Translations under genes and position numbers: made by a program
Notes under the pieces: model-generated
What the model saw: only the letters and a program-made list of their open reading frames with translations
Database searches by the model: none
Told to the model about the DNA's origin: nothing
Assembly (NCBI GenBank): GCA_902489925.1
Contig: CABUBX010000019.1
Span: forward strand, 1 to 22,269
Direction: 5' to 3'
DNA from: an uncultured Lachnospiraceae bacterium
Lineage (GTDB): Bacteria; Bacillota; Clostridia; Lachnospirales; Lachnospiraceae
DNA length: 22,269 nucleotides
Shown here: positions 8,196-14,301 of the stretch, in pieces
Position numbering within the stretch: position 1 is the stretch's first letter
Layout: each line of letters starts with the position of its first letter

Positions 8196-9164
8196 GTGGA
8201 TGATAGATTACGCAGACAAAGTGATTTGTTTATAAACAACGGAATATTGATGAGAAAAGGCTTTTTATGGGACTATGCCTCCATTCAGGGTGTTGCGGCG
8301 ATGATGTGGTCGGCTTACCAAAAGGAGGTTGATGTTGAGCGGATTCGTCAGTGCAAAAAGGCATTAAGAGATGAAGCAGAGGTTTTTTGCTATCTTGAGG
8401 ACAATGCCTTTGTCACTGCTGCTGCGATGCTGGCGATTTCCGATAATCCGCCGCGTATGCTCAAGCGTCTGAAAAAGATATATAAAATGATGCTGGATGA
8501 AGGCTTTAAGCCGAATTCCTGCCTGCTTTTGACTGCGCTTGTATTGATTCGATTCCATGAAGAAAAAGATTTTTCTAAAGTTGTTATTCGCGCAAAACAC
8601 ATCTGTCTTTCACTGAAATCGCAGCCGTGGCACTCTATGGTGGCGCCGATTGATAAGGTTGAGGAGGCTCAGGTATCTATCGGAAAGGATGTCAAAGAGA
8701 TTATACAAAGAGAAAAGTATTACAGACGTCTTATTCGCGGAGAATTTCCGTCACCGGCGATTGAGGAAATCATCAGCAATGTGTTTATTGTTGACCATCG
8801 CAGTGAAGAAAAGAATGTGATGCACCTCCTGTCGCTTTATGCGACACTTAAAGGTGACGCGGAAAAAGAGTATTTCAGACAGGATTACGGCTATACTGTA
8901 CTTGCTGTGCTGGCGATGGTGACAAAAGAGCCGGAGGAGACGATGAGCCGCGTGTTTGAGGTCTATGACTATCTTGTTTCACGCAGGGAATTGGAGTCAC
9001 TCAAGCTTGATACCCATCAGTATTTTTACTATGCGGCGATGATTGTTTCCATGGTGGATATTGAGCGGGTACGCTACAGTAAATATGCTTTTGAAAATGA
9101 CGGCGACATTTTTATGGCAATCAGTATGCTTCCTGTGATGGCACTTGCGATATCCAGAGCTTAA
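8196..9164 (+). CDS. DUF4003-family protein of unknown function
   Basis: A 322-aa, apparently soluble, mostly alpha-helical protein. I recognise the layout of DUF4003 proteins: N-terminal helix, then a segment like SDNPPRMLKRLKKIYKMM, and a second internal segment with similar composition (about 240-262, VTKEPEETMSRVFEVYDYLV), suggesting an internal repeat of helical hairpins. No signal peptide, membrane segment or catalytic motif is visible. I place the start at GTG 8196 because AAGAGGTGA (8182-8190) is properly spaced upstream; the GTG at 8187 lies inside that SD. It follows thiD by 52 bp with no terminator between, and ends just before the terminator at 9170. No function is known to me. 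Confidence 0.75.
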   Translation: MDDRLRRQSDLFINNGILMRKGFLWDYASIQGVAAMMWSAYQKEVDVERIRQCKKALRDEAEVFCYLEDNAFVTAAAMLAISDNPPRMLKRLKKIYKMMLDEGFKPNSCLLLTALVLIRFHEEKDFSKVVIRAKHICLSLKSQPWHSMVAPIDKVEEAQVSIGKDVKEIIQREKYYRRLIRGEFPSPAIEEIISNVFIVDHRSEEKNVMHLLSLYATLKGDAEKEYFRQDYGYTVLAVLAMVTKEPEETMSRVFEVYDYLVSRRELESLKLDTHQYFYYAAMIVSMVDIERVRYSKYAFENDGDIFMAISMLPVMALAISRA

Positions 9165-9169
9165 AGAAT

Positions 9170-9200
9170 AAAGGCAGCCCCGGCGGCTGCCTTTTATTTT
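9170..9200. terminator. Bidirectional intrinsic terminator
   Basis: A 10-bp stem AAAGGCAGCC (9170-9179) / GGCTGCCTTT (9185-9194), 5-nt loop, with T-rich DNA to the right and A-rich DNA to the left. It separates the convergent DUF4003 gene and PHP gene; the PHP stop codon (9194-9196) abuts the stem. Confidence 0.88.
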
Positions 9201-9925
9201 GTGTATCGGGACAGATAGTCGATAACTTCGCCGGCTGTCGGCAAGTCATGGTCTGTCTTAGCATGAATAAAATAGTCCGGTTCGTGGATATCCCACAGAT
9301 AGTGAGCGTCGGAATCGCAAAGCATCCGGCAGCCTTTAAGATAAGGGTTTGCAGTCTCAAGGCGTTCGCGGTTTGCCGTGTTATGAACCTCAAAGCATGT
9401 AAAGCTGCTGTCCGGCGGTACAAAGCCCAGATTGGAAATAAGACTGTTGCTGCTCTTATCAATGTGGGCCGGAATCATAATGCCGTCATGGCTTTTCGTC
9501 AAGGCGGCCACATCGTCAAAGGAAATATCGGTGCTGCCGATGAGAAGCAGCGGTTCTTCACCGATGATTTCATCGTTTTCGTTCATAATCTGCTGTTTTC
9601 CGAAAATGTCCGGGCGATTTTTTGCAGGCATGATGTGCTTGTGAATATAGCTGTCAAAATCCATGGCGCCTTCTAATGTCCTAAAAAGACAGACGACATG
9701 AACTTCCTCAGCAGTACAAAGCTCGATGCCGGCAATCGCCGTAATGCCGTAATTTGGGGCGATTGAAAGGAGTGCCGGACAATTTTTGCAGCTGTTATGG
9801 TCGGTCAGTGCAATGATTGAAAGTCCCTTGACGGCTGCCATACCGGCAATATTGTTTGGCGTCATATCATCATCGCCGCATGGTGAAAGACATGAATGAA
9901 TATGGAAATCATAGGAAAATGCCAT
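9194..9925 (-). CDS. PHP-domain metal-dependent phosphoesterase
   Basis: Cytoplasmic 243-aa protein with the PHP fold found in histidinol phosphatases, polymerase exonuclease domains and nucleotide or nucleoside-bisphosphate phosphatases. Metal-binding motifs are H8-x-H10, D16-type acidic cluster (CGDDD), TDHNS with H43, E68, H76, H154 and the C-terminal D204-x-D206-x-H208. Small cysteine motifs (C46, C49) follow the TDHN motif. The start is ATG 9925, 1 nt after the preceding stop; GGCGGTGA upstream may serve as SD, and a GTG at 9937 is an alternative. It is the last gene of a minus-strand operon with the hydrogenase-like protein. It could hydrolyse a phosphorylated metabolite or signal, but the substrate is unknown. 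Confidence 0.85.
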   Translation of the reverse strand: MAFSYDFHIHSCLSPCGDDDMTPNNIAGMAAVKGLSIIALTDHNSCKNCPALLSIAPNYGITAIAGIELCTAEEVHVVCLFRTLEGAMDFDSYIHKHIMPAKNRPDIFGKQQIMNENDEIIGEEPLLLIGSTDISFDDVAALTKSHDGIMIPAHIDKSSNSLISNLGFVPPDSSFTCFEVHNTANRERLETANPYLKGCRMLCDSDAHYLWDIHEPDYFIHAKTDHDLPTAGEVIDYLSRYTK

Positions 9926-9926
9926 A

Positions 9927-10268
9927 TTATAAATCACCGCCGATGGATTGGTATAGTTTTAGCGCAGCATCAAAAACAGGCAGCGTGGTTCTAAAGACGC
10001 AAATACCCTGTGACTGTGCTTTGGCCAGGCATATGTCGTCTAAGGCAGTGCCTTCGGCCAAAATAACGCAGGAAACATCAGCAAGCGATGCTACAGCCAA
10101 AGTATTCATATTAGCCATGACAGTGACCCATGCACTGTCTGCCGGTGCGCGGCTCATAGCGATGCTCAGAAGGTCACAGCAATAAACTGTTTTGACAGCC
10201 CTGCTTGAATCATCGCCTTCACACAGCAAATCTAAGAAATCACATTTTGTAAGCTCATTGATTGTCAA
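9927..10268 (-). CDS. DRTGG-domain protein (second copy)
   Basis: Small 113-aa protein resembling the DRTGG domain, found associated with CBS domains, HprK-like proteins and phosphotransacetylases; it is thought to bind a ligand or mediate regulation. The C-terminal half has the typical pattern of a hydrophobic strand, acidic/charged loop and a final helix (VILAEGT...LAKAQSQGICVFRTT). The start is TTG 10268: AGGAGG lies 8 nt upstream, whereas the GTG at 10277 overlaps that SD. It sits 12 nt after the hydrogenase-like gene and 1 nt before the PHP gene. It resembles the 117-aa protein at 12236-12589 in length and layout, so two DRTGG paralogues flank the ATPase and sensor genes. Confidence 0.7.
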   Translation of the reverse strand: MTINELTKCDFLDLLCEGDDSSRAVKTVYCCDLLSIAMSRAPADSAWVTVMANMNTLAVASLADVSCVILAEGTALDDICLAKAQSQGICVFRTTLPVFDAALKLYQSIGGDL

Positions 10269-10280
10269 AGGAAACACCTC

Positions 10281-11810
10281 CTAATTTTTTGATGCAGAAT
10301 CACTGTTTTTTTCGGCAGCCTTATCCGCAGAATGATGATGACTCCACTGAGCGCTGATTTTATCCATTATCGGCTGCCCTGTCAGCGGAGGCAGCAAAAA
10401 TGTCTCCGGGGCATCGTCCATATTTTTAGTTCCGGCATCGAGAAGGGCGATTTCCTTCGTAATCCGGTCAATGTACGACTGAAGCATATAGATGCAGTCG
10501 TTTGAGGTTGCATCGGCTTCCATAGCTTCTTTTGCTAATTCCTTGTACTGGAGGGAGAGTGTATGAATATCCTCTTTAAGCTTATGGATACAATCATGTT
10601 CGGAAGCTTCGCCGCGGACAATATCTTCAGCAAGCGCGTGGCAGGAAGGCGCGCCGCAAGAGCCGCAGTCCAGTCCGGGAAATTGCTCTGTCAATTCTTC
10701 AACCTGTTTTAATTTTTTGATACTTTCAATGATGTTGCTGCCGAGATTAAAGACAGGCTCATATTTAACCTGGGCATCCCAGTACATATCATCAATTTCC
10801 CTTTTTTCCTCAAGATGTGTTACGGATACAGGGAGATATCTGTTCAGCCTTTTTAATTTGGCCTTGGCGATATAAGGATTTTCAACGGTAAGCACACCGC
10901 CGACACAGCCGCCGCTGCAGGCATTGAGTTCGATAAATTTCAGTGTTGTTAATTTTTCATCTTCCATATCCTCGAGGACATGAATGACATTTTCAATGCC
11001 GTCTGCGGCAAGGTAGCTGTCGATAATGAGTCCGCCGGCTTCACCGCCGCTGCCGCCCCAGCCAATGCCGATTTTGCCGGAGGTGGATAAGTCCATCGGG
11101 GCGTTCTTAGCTTTTTTCATCAGTGACAATAGTGCCGGATACACATCCTTGATGGCAATGACACTGTCAATCTCACTCTTTTCGGTGCCCAGCGGTGACT
11201 TTGCAAAAGTAACCTTTGATGGGCACGGCGAAATAAAGACAATGCCGATTTTTTCGCGGGGAAGTCCGGTTTTTTCTATAGCCTTTTCAAGGGCAAGGCG
11301 GGCAGCCACTTCCACAGGCGGAAGCAGCGGCAGCATATGGTCGATTAAATTCGGGAAACGGACTCTTATAAGCCGGACAACACTTGGGCAGGCTGTGCTT
11401 ATAAGCGGCCACTTCTCGGGATGGTCATTGACGTAAATTCTTGAAGCGGCGCTGACAAGCTCTGCGGCGGCGCTGACCTCGAAAACATCATCAAAGCCCA
11501 TATATAAAAGTGCGGTTAAAACAATATTGACATCATCAAGATTATTAAATTGACTGTAAAGTGTCGGCGCGGGCAGTGCCACAGTATAGTCATATTTTTT
11601 TAGGACGTCATCGATTGCATCACGGCGTATTTTTTTTGCATGATGCGGACATATGCGGACACACTCTCCACAGTCAATACAATATTCGCTTGTTATTCTT
11701 GCTTTTCCGTTACGTACCCGAATCGCCTGCGTCGGGCAGCGCTTAATACAATTAATGCAGCCTTTACAGAGATTTTCCGCAAGGTAGACGGAATGGAAAA
11801 ATTTATTCAT
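10281..11810 (-). CDS. Putative sensory [FeFe]-hydrogenase homologue (group D-like HydS)
   Basis: A 509-aa iron-sulfur protein. Domains in order: two [4Fe-4S] ferredoxin motifs (C15, C18, C21, C25; C44, C47, C50, C54), an H-cluster-type domain, a second Fe-S domain (C382, C385, C390, C407; CGSCGAPSC type), a helical/coiled-coil segment (about 408-460) and a polar histidine-containing tail. All four H-cluster cysteine ligands appear present: C141 in STACPS, C196 in SPCPSK, C298 and C302 in NACSGGC. The proton-relay cysteine is alanine (A140), and the L2 methionine is serine (S194). These substitutions match what I recall of the group D sensory hydrogenases (Thermoanaerobacter HydS). I infer a H2 or redox sensor rather than a bulk catalyst. 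The start at ATG 11810 has AGGAG 7 nt upstream, inside the end of the previous gene. Confidence 0.85.
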   Translation of the reverse strand: MNKFFHSVYLAENLCKGCINCIKRCPTQAIRVRNGKARITSEYCIDCGECVRICPHHAKKIRRDAIDDVLKKYDYTVALPAPTLYSQFNNLDDVNIVLTALLYMGFDDVFEVSAAAELVSAASRIYVNDHPEKWPLISTACPSVVRLIRVRFPNLIDHMLPLLPPVEVAARLALEKAIEKTGLPREKIGIVFISPCPSKVTFAKSPLGTEKSEIDSVIAIKDVYPALLSLMKKAKNAPMDLSTSGKIGIGWGGSGGEAGGLIIDSYLAADGIENVIHVLEDMEDEKLTTLKFIELNACSGGCVGGVLTVENPYIAKAKLKRLNRYLPVSVTHLEEKREIDDMYWDAQVKYEPVFNLGSNIIESIKKLKQVEELTEQFPGLDCGSCGAPSCHALAEDIVRGEASEHDCIHKLKEDIHTLSLQYKELAKEAMEADATSNDCIYMLQSYIDRITKEIALLDAGTKNMDDAPETFLLPPLTGQPIMDKISAQWSHHHSADKAAEKNSDSASKN

Positions 11811-11814
11811 AGTA

Positions 11815-12243
11815 TCACTCCTGAGTGTAGACAACCATTGTCACTGTCGTCCCTTTACCGAGCACAGTATCAATAGACATCTCATCTGAATATTTTTTCA
11901 TATTTGGCAGTCCCATGCCGGCGCCGAAGCCAAGAGAGCGGACATCATCGGGCGCCGTTGAAAAACCGGCCTGCATGGCTTTTTCCACATCGGGAATACC
12001 GGGACCGACATCGGCAAGCACCATCGTAATCGCATCCGGGGCGATAGTTACAGTAATTTTGCCGCCTTTGGCATGAATGACCATGTTAATCTCGCCTTCG
12101 TACATGGCGATGGCCACTTTACGGACGATTTGCGGAGAAACACCAATCTGTTTGAGCATCTTTTTGACGTCGCTGCTGGCCTCCCCGGCTCTTGTAAAAT
12201 CATCCGACGAAACATCATAGGTTAATACAATTTCATCATTCAT
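11815..12243 (-). CDS. GHKL ATP-binding protein, RsbW/anti-sigma-like
   Basis: A 142-aa single-domain GHKL ATPase, lacking any dimerisation/histidine phospho-acceptor domain. N box with E49 and N53, G1 motif D78-VGPGIPD, G2 loop GFGAGMGL (105-112) and a final GKGT. Size and layout match serine-protein kinases/anti-sigma factors such as RsbW and SpoIIAB, which phosphorylate small partner proteins. GGGAGG is 8 nt before ATG 12243. It overlaps the upstream DRTGG gene by 8 nt, and the hydrogenase-like gene starts 4 nt after it. An STAS partner is not seen here, so the substrate may instead be a DRTGG protein or the sensor protein; that is speculation. Confidence 0.85.
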   Translation of the reverse strand: MNDEIVLTYDVSSDDFTRAGEASSDVKKMLKQIGVSPQIVRKVAIAMYEGEINMVIHAKGGKITVTIAPDAITMVLADVGPGIPDVEKAMQAGFSTAPDDVRSLGFGAGMGLPNMKKYSDEMSIDTVLGKGTTVTMVVYTQE

Positions 12244-12589
12244 TGTGTGAGCCTCCCCGCAATCCCGCTTCGTACAAAAGGCCGCATGCTGTAAACATGG
12301 AAAGCTCAGTTGTCATGACGGCAAGCCCGTGTCTGTCGGCGAGTGCAATCATCTGTTCGTCAGGTTGCTTGCCGCGTACAAAAACAATACATACAATATC
12401 CATCATCTCTGCCGTTCTCATCACCTGAGGATTGCAAAGCCCCGTTAAGAGTACCGACTGGTCTTTGAAAAAGGCAAGAACATCGCTCATCATATCAGAG
12501 CCGCATGCTGTATGGACTTCTTTATCTAACGCGTCTTCTCCGCTACATAAATCAGCAGAAAGTAAACTCATAATTTCACGAACCTTCAT
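12236..12589 (-). CDS. DRTGG-domain protein (first copy)
   Basis: A 117-aa protein with the DRTGG-like fold pattern: an N-terminal helix (MKVREIMSLL), a central GLCNPQVMRTAEMMDIVCIVFVRGK-like alternation of strands and helices (given here only in outline), and a C-terminal LADRHGLAVMTTELSMFTA segment typical of the family. It is the first gene of the minus-strand operon. I choose ATG 12589 because GGAGG lies 8 nt upstream; an in-frame TTG at 12604 sits inside the SD. It shares layout with the protein at 9927-10268. DRTGG domains are thought to be regulatory; no catalytic residues are obvious. Its 3' end overlaps the ATPase gene (ATGAATGA), pointing to translational coupling and possibly a complex. 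Confidence 0.72.
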   Translation of the reverse strand: MKVREIMSLLSADLCSGEDALDKEVHTACGSDMMSDVLAFFKDQSVLLTGLCNPQVMRTAEMMDIVCIVFVRGKQPDEQMIALADRHGLAVMTTELSMFTACGLLYEAGLRGGSHNE

Positions 12590-12638
12590 ATAAGATACCT
12601 CCAAAAAAATTATCTGTTGTTTTGAAATTATCGGAAAA

Positions 12639-12656
12639 TATACTACCTACAGTATA
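12639..12656. promoter_or_regulatory. Inverted repeat over the minus-strand -10/start site (operator candidate)
   Basis: TATACT (12639-12644), a 6-bp spacer, and AGTATA (12651-12656) form a perfect 6+6 inverted repeat. The right arm is itself the -10 of the minus-strand promoter, so a dimeric regulator bound here would block the sensor operon's promoter. No known regulator's consensus is recognised. Confidence 0.4.
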
Positions 12657-12679
12657 ACATTGCATATGGTAGCTTTCAA
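12651..12679 (-). promoter_or_regulatory. Promoter of the minus-strand sensor operon
   Basis: Reading the minus strand, TTGAAA (12679-12674), a 17-bp spacer and TATACT (12656-12651) form a near-consensus sigma-A promoter. The transcript would start near 12644 and have a leader of about 55 nt before ATG 12589. The -10 lies within the inverted repeat at 12639-12656. Confidence 0.7.
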
Positions 12680-12697
12680 TAAAAATAAAATAAGCGA

Positions 12698-12711
12698 TTG
12701 TTAATTAACAA
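12698..12711. promoter_or_regulatory. Perfect 14-bp palindrome, Rex-half-site-like
   Basis: TTGTTAATTAACAA is a perfect palindrome in the divergent gap. Its arms equal the half-sites of the redox repressor Rex (TTGTTAANNNNTTAACAA), but the 4-bp spacer is absent. Its left arm is also the -35 (TTGTTA, 12698-12703) of a possible rightward promoter with TATAAA at 12720-12725 (16-bp spacer). A redox regulator here would suit NADH-linked hydrogenase genes; assignment to Rex is uncertain because of the spacing. Confidence 0.4.
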
Positions 12712-12775
12712 ACATAATCTATAAAGCAGTATGACGTTATGCAAAAAAAAAATGTTAAAAAAGTAAGAAAATACA

Positions 12776-12804
12776 TAGAAATTTGTGAATAATAGTGATA
12801 TAAT
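12776..12804 (+). promoter_or_regulatory. Promoter of the hydCBA operon
   Basis: An extended -10, TGATATAAT (TATAAT at 12799-12804), lies 40 bp before the hydC start. A weak -35 (TAGAAA, 12776-12781) is 17 bp upstream. The extended -10 probably compensates for it. A second candidate promoter lies upstream (TTGTTA 12698, TATAAA 12720). Confidence 0.65.
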
Positions 12805-12844
12805 GGACAAAGAAAAATTTGTTTGAAAATAAGGAGTGGGTATA

Positions 12845-13339
12845 TTGAGTTGCAAGAAAACAGCAGTTCCTTTTACAGGAAGTGATGAACAAAAACAAGA
12901 GCTTATGAAGGTTATTCACGAGCTTAAAGATGAAAAAGGCGCCCTGATGCCAATCATGCAGAAGGCACAGGATATTTACGGTTATCTGCCGATAGAGGTT
13001 CAGACGATGATTGCCGACGAGATGGATATTCCGTTGGAAAAGATTTATGGTGTGGCAACATTTTATTCTCAGTTTGCATTAAATCCAAAGGGTAAGTACC
13101 AGATTTCTGTCTGTCTCGGCACAGCATGTTATGTGAAGGGGTCAGGTGAGATTTATGAAAAGCTTCAGGAAATCCTGGGGATTAAAGGCGGCGAGTGTAC
13201 CTCTGACGGTAAGTTTTCGCTGGATGCCTGCCGCTGTGTCGGTGCCTGCGGTCTGGCGCCTGTAATGATGATTAACGGTGAAGTTTACGGCAGACTGACA
13301 GTTGACCAGATTGAGGGCATTCTTGCCAAATACGAATAA
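12845..13339 (+). CDS. hydC: Electron-bifurcating [FeFe]-hydrogenase subunit HydC (NuoE-like)
   Basis: Thioredoxin-like [2Fe-2S] subunit of the cytoplasmic HydABC complex, 164 aa, homologous to NuoE. The cluster ligands are C90, C95 (CLGTAC), C131 and C135 (CVGAC). An N-terminal helical part (about 15-75) carries the conserved YGVATFYSQF segment. I place the start at TTG 12845: AAGGAG at 12831-12836 is spaced 8 nt from it, while the GTG at 12836 overlaps that SD. It opens the plus-strand hydrogenase operon. Translation from TTG may set a lower output for this small subunit. The subunit passes electrons between the flavin-containing HydB and other clusters. Confidence 0.93.
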   Translation: MSCKKTAVPFTGSDEQKQELMKVIHELKDEKGALMPIMQKAQDIYGYLPIEVQTMIADEMDIPLEKIYGVATFYSQFALNPKGKYQISVCLGTACYVKGSGEIYEKLQEILGIKGGECTSDGKFSLDACRCVGACGLAPVMMINGEVYGRLTVDQIEGILAKYE

Positions 13340-13346
13340 GCCTATG

Positions 13347-13901
13347 ATGCCTGAAATTTCGATGAATATTTTAGATGTCGCCCAAAACTCTGTTCGGGCG
13401 GGGGCAAGCCTTATTGAAATCAGCATTGATATTGATGAGGCGAAAGATGTGATGACGGTTGTAATTGAGGATAATGGCTGCGGGATGACTAAAGAGCAGA
13501 TTGCAAAGGTTGAAGACCCTTTTTTTACAACGCGAACGACACGAAAGGTGGGACTTGGCGTCCCGTTTTTTAAGCTTGCGGCAGAGGCATGCGGAGGTAG
13601 CTTTTTGATTACCTCTGAGGTCGGAAAAGGGACAGTTGTGAGAGCAGTGTTTGGTTACAGCAGTATCGACCGTATGCCCCTGGGTGATATTTCGGCAACG
13701 ATACACACGTTAATTACGTTTAATACGGGAATAGATTTTGTGTATAAGTATTCATATAACGGAAAGTATTTTGATTTGGATACGCGGCAGTTTAAGGAAG
13801 TTTTAGACGGAGTTCCCCTCGATGTGCCGGAGGTATCCGCATATATTATGGAGTATTTACAGGAAAACAAGTCAGAGACAGACGGCGGTGCTGTCTTATA
13901 G
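13347..13901 (+). CDS. GHKL ATPase-domain protein embedded in the hydrogenase operon
   Basis: A 184-aa protein with a histidine-kinase-type ATPase domain: N box DVAQNS (N14), G1 motif E41-DNGCGM, a FFTTRTTRKVGLGVPFF stretch equivalent to the F box and G2, and GKGT at 93-96. There is no DHp helix pair or phospho-acceptor histidine, no sensor domain and no membrane segment. A C-terminal extension of about 80 residues follows the ATPase core. It begins 7 nt after hydC without a clear SD, so it is probably coupled to hydC; ATGs at 13344, 13347 and 13362 are all possible, and I prefer 13347 because the N-terminus MPEISMNILD then fits the ATPase start. Proteins like this recur in clostridial hydrogenase clusters; the function is unknown. 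Confidence 0.8.
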   Translation: MPEISMNILDVAQNSVRAGASLIEISIDIDEAKDVMTVVIEDNGCGMTKEQIAKVEDPFFTTRTTRKVGLGVPFFKLAAEACGGSFLITSEVGKGTVVRAVFGYSSIDRMPLGDISATIHTLITFNTGIDFVYKYSYNGKYFDLDTRQFKEVLDGVPLDVPEVSAYIMEYLQENKSETDGGAVL

Positions 13902-13914
13902 AAGGAGGAATAAC

Positions 13915-14286
13915 ATGAAATCTCTTGCAGAATTAAAAGCAATCAGAGAGAGAATGCAGGGTCAGGTTGGTATGCGCGGCGAGGATTCCAATCAGACAAG
14001 AGTTGTTGTCGGTATGGCAACCTGCGGTATTGCCAGTGGGGCAAGACCTGTGCTTCTCAAGTTATCTGAGGAGGTTCAAAAGCGTCAGCTTAAAAATATT
14101 GCGGTGACACAGACAGGCTGTATCGGTCTTTGCCAGTATGAGCCGATTGTTGAAGTATTTGAGCCGGGAAAAGATAAAGTAACTTATGTGAAGATGACAC
14201 CTGAGAAGGTGTTAGATGTTGTTGAACAGCATTTAATCAGAGGTCAGGTTGTCGATGAATATACACTTGGAAATACAAAACTGTAG
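13915..14286 (+). CDS. Thioredoxin-like (2Fe-2S) ferredoxin-family protein
   Basis: A 123-aa protein related to the C-terminal half of NuoE and the N-terminal domain of HydB. GGAGG sits 6-7 nt upstream of ATG 13915. Cysteines are C37 (GMATCGIASGA), C69 and C73 (QTGCIGLC). The usual four-cysteine pattern C-x4-C...C-x3-C is one short: the position expected for the first cysteine is valine/glycine, so a standard [2Fe-2S] cluster would need another ligand. I recall homologues with the same three cysteines in other clostridial hyd operons, so this is probably a family trait. It lies between the GHKL protein and hydB and may be an accessory electron carrier or structural subunit. Confidence 0.82.
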   Translation: MKSLAELKAIRERMQGQVGMRGEDSNQTRVVVGMATCGIASGARPVLLKLSEEVQKRQLKNIAVTQTGCIGLCQYEPIVEVFEPGKDKVTYVKMTPEKVLDVVEQHLIRGQVVDEYTLGNTKL

Positions 14287-14301
14287 TAAGGAGGAGTCGT
14301 C

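Noticed and set aside
9248..9676. 142-codon plus-strand open frame opposite the PHP gene
   Set aside because: Antisense to a gene with complete PHP metal motifs; no SD, promoter or recognisable domain.
11026..11436. 136-codon open frame on the plus strand
   Set aside because: It lies wholly inside the HydS-like gene on the opposite strand, has a low-complexity proline/serine-rich start and no SD; a shadow frame.
10281..11810. Functional H2-producing hydrogenase large subunit
   Set aside because: Relay cysteine and L2 methionine are substituted and the gene is in a signalling-type operon; a sensory role fits better.
12698..12711. Canonical Rex operator
   Set aside because: The half-sites are correct but the 4-bp spacer of TTGTTAANNNNTTAACAA is missing, so I report it only as Rex-like.
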